Source: Firm-04 sp003446315 (GTDB lineage: Bacteria > Bacillota > Clostridia > Oscillospirales > Ruminococcaceae). From it: 33,175 nucleotides of DNA. Of this stretch, positions 14,938-22,145 are shown one piece after another (position 1 is the stretch's first letter; every line of letters starts with the position of its first letter). The notes under the pieces are model-generated. The model saw only the letters and a program-made list of their open reading frames with translations, was not told where the DNA came from and did no database searches. The position numbers and the translations under genes were made by a program. The stretch lies in NCBI GenBank assembly GCA_946530355.1, contig CAMNAB010000016.1, forward strand, positions 1 through 33,175, written 5' to 3'.

Positions 14938-15927
14938 ATGAGCAATATTCGAATCGGTATTGTCGGTTACGGCAATCTCGGAAAAGGTGTAGAATTGGCG
15001 ATCCGCAGCAATCCGGATACCAGCCTTGCATTTGTCGCAACACGCCGCGATCCGGCTACGGTGCAGATCCGGACAGAAAATGTCCCGGTTTATCGCTATG
15101 ACGATCTTGCCGCACATAAGGATGATGCTGATGTTGTCATCATCTGCGGAGGTTCTGCAACCGATCTTCCGAAACAGACACCGGAGCTTGCAAAGCTCTT
15201 TCATGTAGTTGACAGCTTTGATACACACGCACGCATTCCGGAGCATTTTGCAAATGTAGATGCTGCCGCAAAAGAATCCGGTCACATCGCCATGATTTCC
15301 GTCGGCTGGGATCCGGGTATGTTCTCGCTGGCTCGTCTTTACGGAAACTGCATCCTGCCCAACGGCAAGGATTATACCTTCTGGGGCAAGGGTGTCAGCC
15401 AGGGCCATTCTGATGCGATCCGCCGCGTCGAAGGCGTACAGGATGCAAAACAGTATACCGTTCCGATCGAGGCTGCAATGGATGCAGTCCGCAGCGGTGC
15501 ACAGCCGGAACTGACAACACGCCAGAAGCATCTGCGCGAATGCTATGTCGTCGCAAAACCGGGTGCAGATCTTGCCAAAATTGAAAATGACATCAAGACA
15601 ATGCCGAATTATTTTGATGAGTATGATACCACAGTCCACTTCATTTCTCAGGAAGAATTGAACCGCGATCATGCAGGCATCCCGCACGGCGGATTTGTTA
15701 TGCGCAGCGGTGTGACCGGTGCAAACGGAGAGAACAAGCATCTGATCGAATATAGCCTGAAACTGGATTCCAATCCGGAGTTTACAACCAGTGTTCTGGT
15801 TGCATTTGCACGCGCTGCTGTTCGTCTTGCAAATGAAAAGCAGACCGGCTGCAAGACCGTTTTTGATATCCCGCCTGCATATCTTTCGCCGCTTTCCGGA
15901 GATGCGCTTCGTGCACATTTACTGTGA
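14938..15927 (+). CDS. ddh: meso-Diaminopimelate D-dehydrogenase
   Basis: 329 residues. NADPH-dependent one-step conversion of tetrahydrodipicolinate to meso-DAP, bypassing the succinylase or acetylase branches; it supplies peptidoglycan cross-link residues and lysine. The Rossmann motif is IGIVGYGNLGKG at residues 6-17. Further family motifs are VVIICGGSATDLP, VDSFDTHARIPEH, SVGWDPGMFSLARLYG, FWGKGVSQGHSDAIRRVEGV and HGGFVMRSG. AAGGAGGAG (14922-14930) gives a strong ribosome binding site. It is a single-gene unit with its own promoter. Confidence 0.95.
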   Translation: MSNIRIGIVGYGNLGKGVELAIRSNPDTSLAFVATRRDPATVQIRTENVPVYRYDDLAAHKDDADVVIICGGSATDLPKQTPELAKLFHVVDSFDTHARIPEHFANVDAAAKESGHIAMISVGWDPGMFSLARLYGNCILPNGKDYTFWGKGVSQGHSDAIRRVEGVQDAKQYTVPIEAAMDAVRSGAQPELTTRQKHLRECYVVAKPGADLAKIENDIKTMPNYFDEYDTTVHFISQEELNRDHAGIPHGGFVMRSGVTGANGENKHLIEYSLKLDSNPEFTTSVLVAFARAAVRLANEKQTGCKTVFDIPPAYLSPLSGDALRAHLL

Positions 15928-16012
15928 GTTGAAAGCTGCATGTTAAAATCGCCAAGTTTTACAGCGCGTTCGACGTTTTTCTGATTGAAAAATCCGAAAT
16001 ATCATTTTGCAT

Positions 16013-16042
16013 TTGACAAACTGCGTAATTTCGTTATATAAT
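16013..16042 (+). promoter_or_regulatory. SigA-type promoter of the HU gene
   Basis: TTGACA (16013-16018), 18-base spacer, TATAAT (16037-16042), 34 bases before the start codon. No clear terminator for ddh is seen between 15928 and 16012. Confidence 0.75.
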
Positions 16043-16075
16043 ACATGTAGACTAAATTTTTAGGAGGAAAACTCA

Positions 16076-16357
16076 ATGAAGAAAAACGATCTGGTTGCAG
16101 CGATTGCCGCAAAGGAAAATTGCCCGAAGAAGGAAGCTGATAAGGCTCTGAACCTGGTTCTGGATGCAATTACCGATGCACTGATTTCCGGTGATAAGGT
16201 TTCGATTACCGGTTTTGGTACTTTCGAAGTACACGATCGTCCTGCAAGACAGTGTAAGAACCCGCGCACCGGCGAGGTTATGATGACAAAACCCTGCAAG
16301 GCACTCACCTTCAAGGCTGGTAAGACCCTGAAGGACGCGATCAATCCGGAAGACTGA
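16076..16357 (+). CDS. HU-family DNA-binding protein
   Basis: 93 residues, normal HU length. Nucleoid protein that bends DNA as a dimer. MKKNDLVAAIAAKE and EADKALNLVLDAITDAL form the helical dimer base. VSITGFGTFEVHDRPAR and NPRTGE form the beta arm with the family Pro, and the C-terminal strand is ALTFKAGKTLKDAIN. AGGAGGAAAA precedes the start. The next gene, 36 bases downstream with no terminator between, encodes an alanine/lysine-rich protein and is likely co-transcribed. Confidence 0.96.
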   Translation: MKKNDLVAAIAAKENCPKKEADKALNLVLDAITDALISGDKVSITGFGTFEVHDRPARQCKNPRTGEVMMTKPCKALTFKAGKTLKDAINPED

Positions 16358-16393
16358 TTATTCGTTGAAATTTAAGCAGAGGAGGAAACGATT

Positions 16394-16834
16394 ATGCCGA
16401 GAGCAAAAAAGGAAACGACTGCTGATGCAGTCGAAAAGGTAAAAGCAGTTGCAGAAGATGCAAAGGAAGCAGTTGTTGCTGCTGCTGAGACTGTAGCTGA
16501 AAAAGCTGAGCCTGTTGTAAAAAAGGTGAAAGCCGCAGCCAAATCTGCTGCGAAGCCGCGCCGTTCTGCTGCAAAATCGGAAGAAGAAAGCAAGCCTGCC
16601 AAAACCACTCGTACCAAAAAGGCGGAAGCATCCGTGGAAACGAAGGTTGTGATTGAGCTGCCGAATGTTTCGGAGTCTGCTGATTCTTTGGTTTCCCGTG
16701 CAAAAGCTGATTGGCTTGCAAAGGGAAATGCACAGGAAGATATGAAGCAGCTTACATTGTATATCAATGCTGCTGAAGCAATGGTATATTATGTTGTGAA
16801 TGACGATTATCTTTCCGGCAATTTTGCAATTTGA
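16394..16834 (+). CDS. Ala/Lys-rich histone-H1-like tail fused to a DUF6465-type domain
   Basis: 146 residues. Residues 1 to about 80 are low complexity, rich in Ala, Lys, Val and Glu, with KKVKAAAKSAAKPRRSAAK resembling the basic tails of histone H1-like and extended HU proteins. Residues 83-146 form a small domain (VVIELPNVSESADSLVSRAKADW, KQLTLYINAAEAMVYYVVND) of the kind I recall as DUF6465 in Clostridia. GAGGAGGAAA precedes the start. Its place right behind HU suggests a nucleoid partner, which is an inference from composition and position. The DUF name is from memory. Confidence 0.75.
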   Translation: MPRAKKETTADAVEKVKAVAEDAKEAVVAAAETVAEKAEPVVKKVKAAAKSAAKPRRSAAKSEEESKPAKTTRTKKAEASVETKVVIELPNVSESADSLVSRAKADWLAKGNAQEDMKQLTLYINAAEAMVYYVVNDDYLSGNFAI

Positions 16835-16845
16835 TTTGCATAAGC

Positions 16846-16882
16846 AAAGAGCGTACCGAATTTGAATCGGTACGCTCTTTTT
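16846..16882 (+). terminator. Intrinsic terminator after the HU operon
   Basis: AAAGAGCGTACCGA (16846-16859) pairs with TCGGTACGCTCTTT (16867-16880), followed by further T. It may also serve the convergent histidine kinase gene. Confidence 0.85.
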
Positions 16883-16885
16883 GTT

Positions 16886-18808
16886 TTATGTACGGAATAC
16901 AGCAGTGAATGTGACAAGCTGATGCGCACTTGTAACAGTCAGTTCACCGTGCAATTGCTTTACAATGCTCTTTGCGATGCTCAGTCCCAGACCGGAACCG
17001 TTCGGGCTGCCTTCCGTATCCACGCGATAGAAGCGTTCAAACAGATGTGAAAGCTGCTCTTCCGGAATATCCTTGGCTGTGTTTGCAACAGAAAGCCTGA
17101 TCTGATCCTGTGCATCCTGCGCAAGCGTGACAGATATCTCAGCATTTGGCACAGAATGCAGCACAGCATTATCCAGCAAGATGGAGAGAAGCTGTTTGAT
17201 ATTATCTTCCTCGGCAGGCATCATCACATTTTCCGCAATGGATGTTTGCAGCGTTTTGCCGTTTTCATAGATGATCGGTTCAAACACAAGGCATACATTC
17301 GCAACCGTATCACTCAGAGAGAGGGCTTCGATCTGTTCCTGCTTTGCTTTTCCGCTGTCCATGCGCGCAACAGACAGCAAATTGCTGATGAGTTTCGACA
17401 TGCGGGTGGTTTCCGATTGAATATAGCTGAGCCATTTGCTCTGACCGGAAACAGATTCCTGCGGATTGGATAGAATGACCTCTGTATTGGCAGCAATGAC
17501 CGCCAACGGCGTTTTCAGCTCGTGGGATGCATCCGCAACAAATTGCTTTTGCTTTTCCCATGCAACGGCGATCGGTGTAACAGTCCAGTTTGCAAGGAGC
17601 AAACTGATTCCAAATACGATCATCAATCCAAACGCGGTAATCAAAATAAATATGAACAATAATCTGCTCAATGCAGAAAGTTCCGGTGTACGGTCGATCA
17701 GCACGAGATTATAATGTCCGTTCTCATCGGGTTCATAAAGAAAGCGATAGGAAACATCATCAATTTTGATGGTACCGGAGCGCTTGCCGCGGTGCTTGAC
17801 TTCCTGAATGGCGCGATGAACCGTCTGGAAATGCTCATCATCCGACTTATGCGAATCATTTCCTGCATAGGATTCGATATTGCCGTCAGAGTCAAGTTGT
17901 GCGATCAGTGCATCCGGCACATATTTGCCTTCTTCGACCGGCACAACGGGCGGTTCACCGGGTTCCGGGAAATCACTCTGCGGGGATTCCGGAGCCGGAA
18001 CAATGGGTTCCGGCGGGGGAACGGTTTCCGTTGCAGTGTTTTTATCTGTTTTCGGAGCCGTGCGATTGGCAGCAGCAGTTGTAGCCGGCTGCGTTGTGAT
18101 CGGTGTTGTCGCGGTTGCCGTCTGTGTCTCCGTGACGGGCTCCGTTTGCGGCGGTTCTGTCTCAGGCACGTCCGGTGCGACCGGTTCAGGCGGCTGCTGC
18201 GGTTCTGTCGGATGCTCAATGCGATTCGGCGGTGCAGTTGCTTTTGTAGCGGGCGGAGCAGGCGGCTGTGTCTGATGCGGCGGTTGTGTCTCAGCCGGCG
18301 GATCTATTTTCGGCGGCTGTGTTTCGATCGGTTGTTCCGGATGATTATTCCGGTCATCATGTTCATGCGCATCCCGATTGTCATTGTGATCGTCATGCGG
18401 TTCGTCGTTATTCGGCGGATTATTCCAATCCCATTCTCCCCAATCCGGCTGATTGCCGTCGCCCGGATTCGGGATCCACCACGGATACCACCAGCCCCAC
18501 GGCGGGGGATAGACCACAGGCGGCATATTGTTGTTATCCGGATACTGCCACTGATTCTCGTCCGGATTCTCAGAAAGCGGCATCAGGATCGGTTCATCCT
18601 GCCGGATTGTCGGTGCATTAAGATTCGGCGGTTCACCGTGCTGACCGGGCTGATCTGCGCGTTTCATCATCTCCCGCATAACGGTATAAGAAGACGAGAC
18701 TTCCGCGTGATACAAAACACCGAACAGCACAGTCAGGCACACCAGCAGCGTACTGCTGAGCAGCGCCATATTTGTGATAAGATAGCGCAGACGCAGTTTT
18801 TTGATCAT
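16886..18808 (-). CDS. Sensor histidine kinase with a large Pro/Trp/His/Asp-rich extracellular domain
   Basis: 640 residues, far longer than a usual OmpR-type partner kinase. Membrane segment 1 is at about 10-33 and segment 2 at about 383-407. The HisKA motif DASHELKTPL has His429. The ATPase boxes are LLDNAVLH (Asn547), HLFERFYRVD (589-597) and GSGLGLSIAK (604-613). Outside the cell, residues about 51-290 are low complexity. An aromatic stretch (PPPWGWWYPWW, 101-111, then DWGEWDWNN) is followed by a His/Asp/Asn stretch at 134-157 (DEPHDDHND, DAHEHDDRNNH). A long Pro/Thr/Glu/Gln-rich tract comes next. Residues about 295-375 look like a small folded domain (DALIAQLDSDGNIESY, GTIKIDDVSYRFLYE). 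AAGGAGGG sets the start. Partner regulator lies 30 bases upstream. The ligand is unknown; metal binding by the His/Asp stretch is a hypothesis. Confidence 0.9.
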   Translation of the reverse strand: MIKKLRLRYLITNMALLSSTLLVCLTVLFGVLYHAEVSSSYTVMREMMKRADQPGQHGEPPNLNAPTIRQDEPILMPLSENPDENQWQYPDNNNMPPVVYPPPWGWWYPWWIPNPGDGNQPDWGEWDWNNPPNNDEPHDDHNDNRDAHEHDDRNNHPEQPIETQPPKIDPPAETQPPHQTQPPAPPATKATAPPNRIEHPTEPQQPPEPVAPDVPETEPPQTEPVTETQTATATTPITTQPATTAAANRTAPKTDKNTATETVPPPEPIVPAPESPQSDFPEPGEPPVVPVEEGKYVPDALIAQLDSDGNIESYAGNDSHKSDDEHFQTVHRAIQEVKHRGKRSGTIKIDDVSYRFLYEPDENGHYNLVLIDRTPELSALSRLLFIFILITAFGLMIVFGISLLLANWTVTPIAVAWEKQKQFVADASHELKTPLAVIAANTEVILSNPQESVSGQSKWLSYIQSETTRMSKLISNLLSVARMDSGKAKQEQIEALSLSDTVANVCLVFEPIIYENGKTLQTSIAENVMMPAEEDNIKQLLSILLDNAVLHSVPNAEISVTLAQDAQDQIRLSVANTAKDIPEEQLSHLFERFYRVDTEGSPNGSGLGLSIAKSIVKQLHGELTVTSAHQLVTFTAVFRT

Positions 18809-18838
18809 CCGGCATCCCTCCTTTTCAAACGTCGGATG

Positions 18839-19519
18839 TTAGGATTCTTTTTCCTCAAGGCAATAGCCGATGCCGCGCATGGTTTTGATCGCAACTTTCG
18901 ATTTCATATGTGCAAGTTTTTTGCGCAGGAAGCTGACATAAACCTCAACATTATTGCTTTCGGCATCCGATTCATAGCCCCAGATCTTCACAATAAGCGT
19001 TTCCTTTGAAAGCACGCGGGTACCGTTTTTCAGGAACAGTTCCATCATGGAGAATTCCTTCAAGCCCAGCTTAAAAGAATTCTGTCCGCAAAACAGTTCA
19101 CATGTAGAGAGATTGAGCGTCAGATCACTGAATGTCAACACATTTTCAAAGATGATATTTGCATTCCGTCGATAAAGGGAACGGATCCGGGCAAGCAGCT
19201 CGTCAGAGGAAAACGGCTTGGTCATATAGTCATCCGCGCCGACATCCAGACCTGCAACTTTATCTGCGACCGTATCCTTCGCCGTCAGGAGCAGGACAGG
19301 CGTTGTCATTTTATGCTGCCGGATCTCCTTCAAAACCTCAAGACCGTTCATCCGCGGCAGCATGACATCCAGAATAATCATATCATAAATGCCGGAAAGT
19401 GCGTTGTCCAGACCGCTTTCCCCGTCATAACATACGTCAGCAATATATTTATTTTTATGGAAGATCTGCACGAGCGCATCTGCCAGCGCCGCTTCATCTT
19501 CAACCAATAAAATCCGCAT
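18839..19519 (-). CDS. OmpR/PhoB-family response regulator
   Basis: 226 residues. The receiver domain has the acidic pair in LLVEDE (Glu7-Asp8), the phosphoacceptor Asp51 in MIILDVMLP, Thr79 in LLLTAKD and Lys101 in MTKPF. The winged-helix DNA-binding domain (about 128-222) ends with ESNNVEVYVSFLRKKL and TMRGIGYCL, typical of OmpR regulators. The start at 19519 puts the receiver strand at the N-terminus and follows AAAGGAATGAG; in-frame ATGs upstream lack a ribosome binding site. It is transcribed first, followed by the kinase, with the two genes 30 bases apart. Confidence 0.95.
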   Translation of the reverse strand: MRILLVEDEAALADALVQIFHKNKYIADVCYDGESGLDNALSGIYDMIILDVMLPRMNGLEVLKEIRQHKMTTPVLLLTAKDTVADKVAGLDVGADDYMTKPFSSDELLARIRSLYRRNANIIFENVLTFSDLTLNLSTCELFCGQNSFKLGLKEFSMMELFLKNGTRVLSKETLIVKIWGYESDAESNNVEVYVSFLRKKLAHMKSKVAIKTMRGIGYCLEEKES

Positions 19520-19553
19520 ATTCTCATTCCTTTCCATTCTGATATCTACTTTT

Positions 19554-19582
19554 ATTATACACGACTTTTCCATTTTTTGCAA
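19554..19582 (-). promoter_or_regulatory. SigA-type promoter of the two-component operon
   Basis: Minus strand TTGCAA (19577-19582), 17 bases, TATAAT (19554-19559), about 35 bases upstream of the regulator start. Confidence 0.75.
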
Positions 19583-19605
19583 GCCTTTTCATAACATTTC
19601 AATGC

Positions 19606-19633
19606 ACATTTATCCCCATTGCTGCATAGGATA
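19606..19633 (+). promoter_or_regulatory. Possible SigK-like promoter of the amidase gene
   Basis: CATAGGATA (19625-19633) fits the CATAnnnTA -10 pattern of mother-cell factor SigK, with AC 17 bases upstream (19606-19607). No SigA-type promoter is seen here. The motif is short and could occur by chance. Confidence 0.25.
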
Positions 19634-19657
19634 TACAAAATATTCAGAAAGAGGTGT

Positions 19658-20404
19658 ATGAAGATGCCTGTTGTCTTTCTCAGCCCATCCACACAGGAAT
19701 GGAATCCATATGTCACAGAAGGAAAAAATGAAGAAATGGTCATGAATCTGCTTGCGGATGCGATGGAACCGTATCTGCGATCAAGCGGGATCATGTTCGT
19801 GCGGAACGATCCGGAGCGCAATGTGGCAGGTGCCATAGCAGATTCCAATGCCGGCAGATTTGATGTGCATCTTGCACTGCATTCTAATGCCGCACCCGAT
19901 CAGTTCAAAGGCATATTACGCGGAATTGATGTGTATTATGCGCCAAAAAGCAGTGACAGCGAGCTGCTTGCGACGATTCTCGCCAATAATTTGCAGCGTA
20001 TTTATCCGCTGCCGAATCAGGTGACGGCGCGTCCGACGAGCAATCTGGGCGAAGTGCTGCGTACCAAAGCAGTCGCTGTTCTGGCAGAACTCGGATATCA
20101 TGATAATCCGGAAGATGCGCAGTGGCTGTATCAGAATCTGGAGCAGATCGCGCAGAATCTGGTGCTGTCTCTGACGGATTATTTCGGGATTCCGTATATT
20201 CCGGCAACAGAACCGTTTTTCGGAACGGTGGATACGGAAGGGAGCCGTTTGAATCTGCGGGATTATCCGGCGCTGACCGGAACGATTCTGACGCAGATCC
20301 CTGACGGCACCCAATTGATCCTATACGGCGCTGCGGACGGCTGGTTTGTGACATCATGGAACGGAAAAACCGGTTATGTCAGCGGCGAATATGTGCGTTT
20401 ATAA
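19658..20404 (+). CDS. N-acetylmuramoyl-L-alanine amidase (Amidase_3) with C-terminal SH3b domain, no signal peptide
   Basis: 248 residues. Cleaves the bond between muramic acid and the stem peptide. The N-terminus VVFLSPSTQEWNPYV is the LSPS...N variant of Amidase_3, in which the usual first zinc His is missing. Later features are the Glu at about 25-26 (NEEMV), His75 in LALHSNAAP and the catalytic Glu144 in VLAELGYHDN. An SH3b domain at about 187-248 (LNLRDYPALTGTILTQIPDG, GWFVTSWNGKTGYVSGEYV) should bind cell wall. No signal peptide or membrane segment exists, as in B. subtilis CwlC, which acts in mother-cell lysis. GAGGTGT precedes the start at 19658; 19664 is an alternative. The 3' end overlaps the convergent PBP gene by 6 bases. 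Confidence 0.85.
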   Translation: MKMPVVFLSPSTQEWNPYVTEGKNEEMVMNLLADAMEPYLRSSGIMFVRNDPERNVAGAIADSNAGRFDVHLALHSNAAPDQFKGILRGIDVYYAPKSSDSELLATILANNLQRIYPLPNQVTARPTSNLGEVLRTKAVAVLAELGYHDNPEDAQWLYQNLEQIAQNLVLSLTDYFGIPYIPATEPFFGTVDTEGSRLNLRDYPALTGTILTQIPDGTQLILYGAADGWFVTSWNGKTGYVSGEYVRL

Positions 20405-22003
20405 ACCGGCATCCGTGATTTTTTCAATGATCTGCCGGAAAACCGGTGCTGCTGTCTGATTGCCCGATCCGCCGTTTTCCACGAATACCGTAACCGTATA
20501 CCGCGGCTGATTCACCGGAAAGAAGCCGGTCATCCATGCGTGGCAAAGCTCCGTGCCGTCTTTCCGGAATTGTCCGGTCTGTGCGGTCGAGGTTTTGCCG
20601 CCTGCTCTGGTATTCTGCGGTTTCCCGTTTGCAGATGCAGTGCGTTCCAGCACAGAAACCATCATTCTGCGCACTTTTGCTGCTGTATCGGAGCGCAGTG
20701 CCCGCCGCTGCACCGGCTGCTCCTGACGGTTCAGTGATTTGCCGTCCGTGGTGCAGCCAAGGATCAGATGCGGCTCTGAATAGATGCCGTCATTGACGAT
20801 ACATGCAGTCATTGCAGCGATTTGCAGCGGGGTTGCCAGCAATTTGCCTTGTCCGAAACTCATATTCGCTTTTTCTGCTTCAATTTGCAGTTCGGCTTCA
20901 GATTGCAGGTAACCCGCCGCAGATTCCAGCCCTTCAGCCAAAACGATCTTCTGACCGAAGCCGAGCGATTCAGCGGTATCATGCATGGCTTGCGGTGAAA
21001 GCAGACGGCTCAGGGAAATGAAATACGGATTGCACGAGCACATCATGGCATGCTGCATATCCAGCAGACCGTGTCCATCCTGCTTATGACAGCGAAACCG
21101 CTGCCCGTAAACGCGAACTTCGCCGGTACATTCATACATATATTTTGCGGAAAATCCGGATTCCAATGCAGCAGATGCCGTCACGAGCTTGAACACGGAG
21201 CCGACGCTGTAAGCAGAAAGTGCACGGTTTATAAAAGGGGAGTCGCTGCGCTGCATTGCCGCAGAAAGATTGTCCGGATCATAAACCGGGGTGCTTGCAC
21301 ATGCAGCAATATTTCCGGTTTTGCAATCGAGCACAATGGCTGCTCCGGCATTCGGACGCACTGTTTTCAGTGCATCTTCTGCAATTTTCTGGATATCGGT
21401 ATGCAAAGTCGTCACAACACCGCCGCCAGCCTGACCATGCTGCAAAACGGTTGTTTCCGCACCTGCAAGCACTTCGCCGCGGGCACTGACCGTAAATGTG
21501 ACATCCGCAGATGCAGCACAGGATTTAAGCCATCCGGCATATGCGCGCTCAATGCCGGACATCGGTTCTCCGTTTTGCTGATATCCCAGCAAATGCTGTG
21601 CAAACCGGCTGCCGCGGCACATTTCTCTGCCGTGCAGAATAATCAGATTCTGGTTTCCTTCTGCTTCTTCGGTCAGATCACAGATAAAAGGGGAGACACT
21701 TTGCAAATGTGACTGTACTTCCTTTCGGTTTCGCAGTTTTGTGAATATGGAAGCAAGTGTATCCGGTGTGGGATTCACAACTGCTTTGACAGACGGTGCA
21801 CCTGCATTCAGCGGCTGAAAATTACAGTCATAAATGATGCCGTCTGAAAGCGGAACATGCAAATGGTATTTTCCCTGCCGCACACCGACTGCTGCAACGG
21901 CATCTCCCTGCGCAGCGGTGCACAGTTGGATCAATACGCCGGTCATGCACAAAAACAGGATCCCGGCAAGCAAATATAGACGAATCGGCGGTTTTTTCAT
22001 CAT
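20399..22003 (-). CDS. Class B penicillin-binding protein (transpeptidase)
   Basis: 534 residues. N-terminal membrane anchor at about 8-28, then an extracellular dimerisation region. The transpeptidase has SVFK (SxxK, Ser269-Lys272), SCN (323-325) and KTS (470-472, in AGGKTSTAQTG). It is of the FtsI/SpoVD/PbpA type and cross-links peptidoglycan; no glycosyltransferase domain is present. The length is at the short end of the family and no PASTA domain follows. AAAGG immediately abuts an ATG at 22009, so the ATG at 22003 has the proper spacing. It is divergent from a SpoVB-like flippase and convergent with an amidase, which makes a sporulation or division role plausible. Which one cannot be decided from sequence. 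Confidence 0.9.
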   Translation of the reverse strand: MMKKPPIRLYLLAGILFLCMTGVLIQLCTAAQGDAVAAVGVRQGKYHLHVPLSDGIIYDCNFQPLNAGAPSVKAVVNPTPDTLASIFTKLRNRKEVQSHLQSVSPFICDLTEEAEGNQNLIILHGREMCRGSRFAQHLLGYQQNGEPMSGIERAYAGWLKSCAASADVTFTVSARGEVLAGAETTVLQHGQAGGGVVTTLHTDIQKIAEDALKTVRPNAGAAIVLDCKTGNIAACASTPVYDPDNLSAAMQRSDSPFINRALSAYSVGSVFKLVTASAALESGFSAKYMYECTGEVRVYGQRFRCHKQDGHGLLDMQHAMMCSCNPYFISLSRLLSPQAMHDTAESLGFGQKIVLAEGLESAAGYLQSEAELQIEAEKANMSFGQGKLLATPLQIAAMTACIVNDGIYSEPHLILGCTTDGKSLNRQEQPVQRRALRSDTAAKVRRMMVSVLERTASANGKPQNTRAGGKTSTAQTGQFRKDGTELCHAWMTGFFPVNQPRYTVTVFVENGGSGNQTAAPVFRQIIEKITDAGL

Positions 22004-22145
22004 TTCCATCCTTTCTTTGCGAAAAGTACGCTTTTATAGAAAGTATTCATCAGAAATGAAAAAATATGCAAAAATACGAAAAAGAAGCGAAAAATACCGA
22101 TTCTAAACCGCGCAAACCATGCATATTCTGTGTTGAGGTGAGCGC

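Noticed and set aside
13052..15918. Long minus-strand open frames opposite rlmD, the alarmone synthetase and ddh
   Set aside because: Shadows caused by codon bias of the plus-strand genes, all of which have clear family motifs.
15928..16012. Terminator after ddh
   Set aside because: No stable hairpin followed by a T-run was found; the HU promoter begins at 16013.
17714..19009. 431-codon open frame on the plus strand with a very Arg/Cys-rich product
   Set aside because: It is the reverse reading of the histidine kinase's Pro/Thr/His-rich tract and runs on into the response regulator gene; no start signal and no plausible protein.
22010..22145. Divergent promoters between the PBP and flippase genes
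   Set aside because: Only poor -10-like AT stretches were found; none had a matching -35 at 16-18 bases, so no promoter is annotated.
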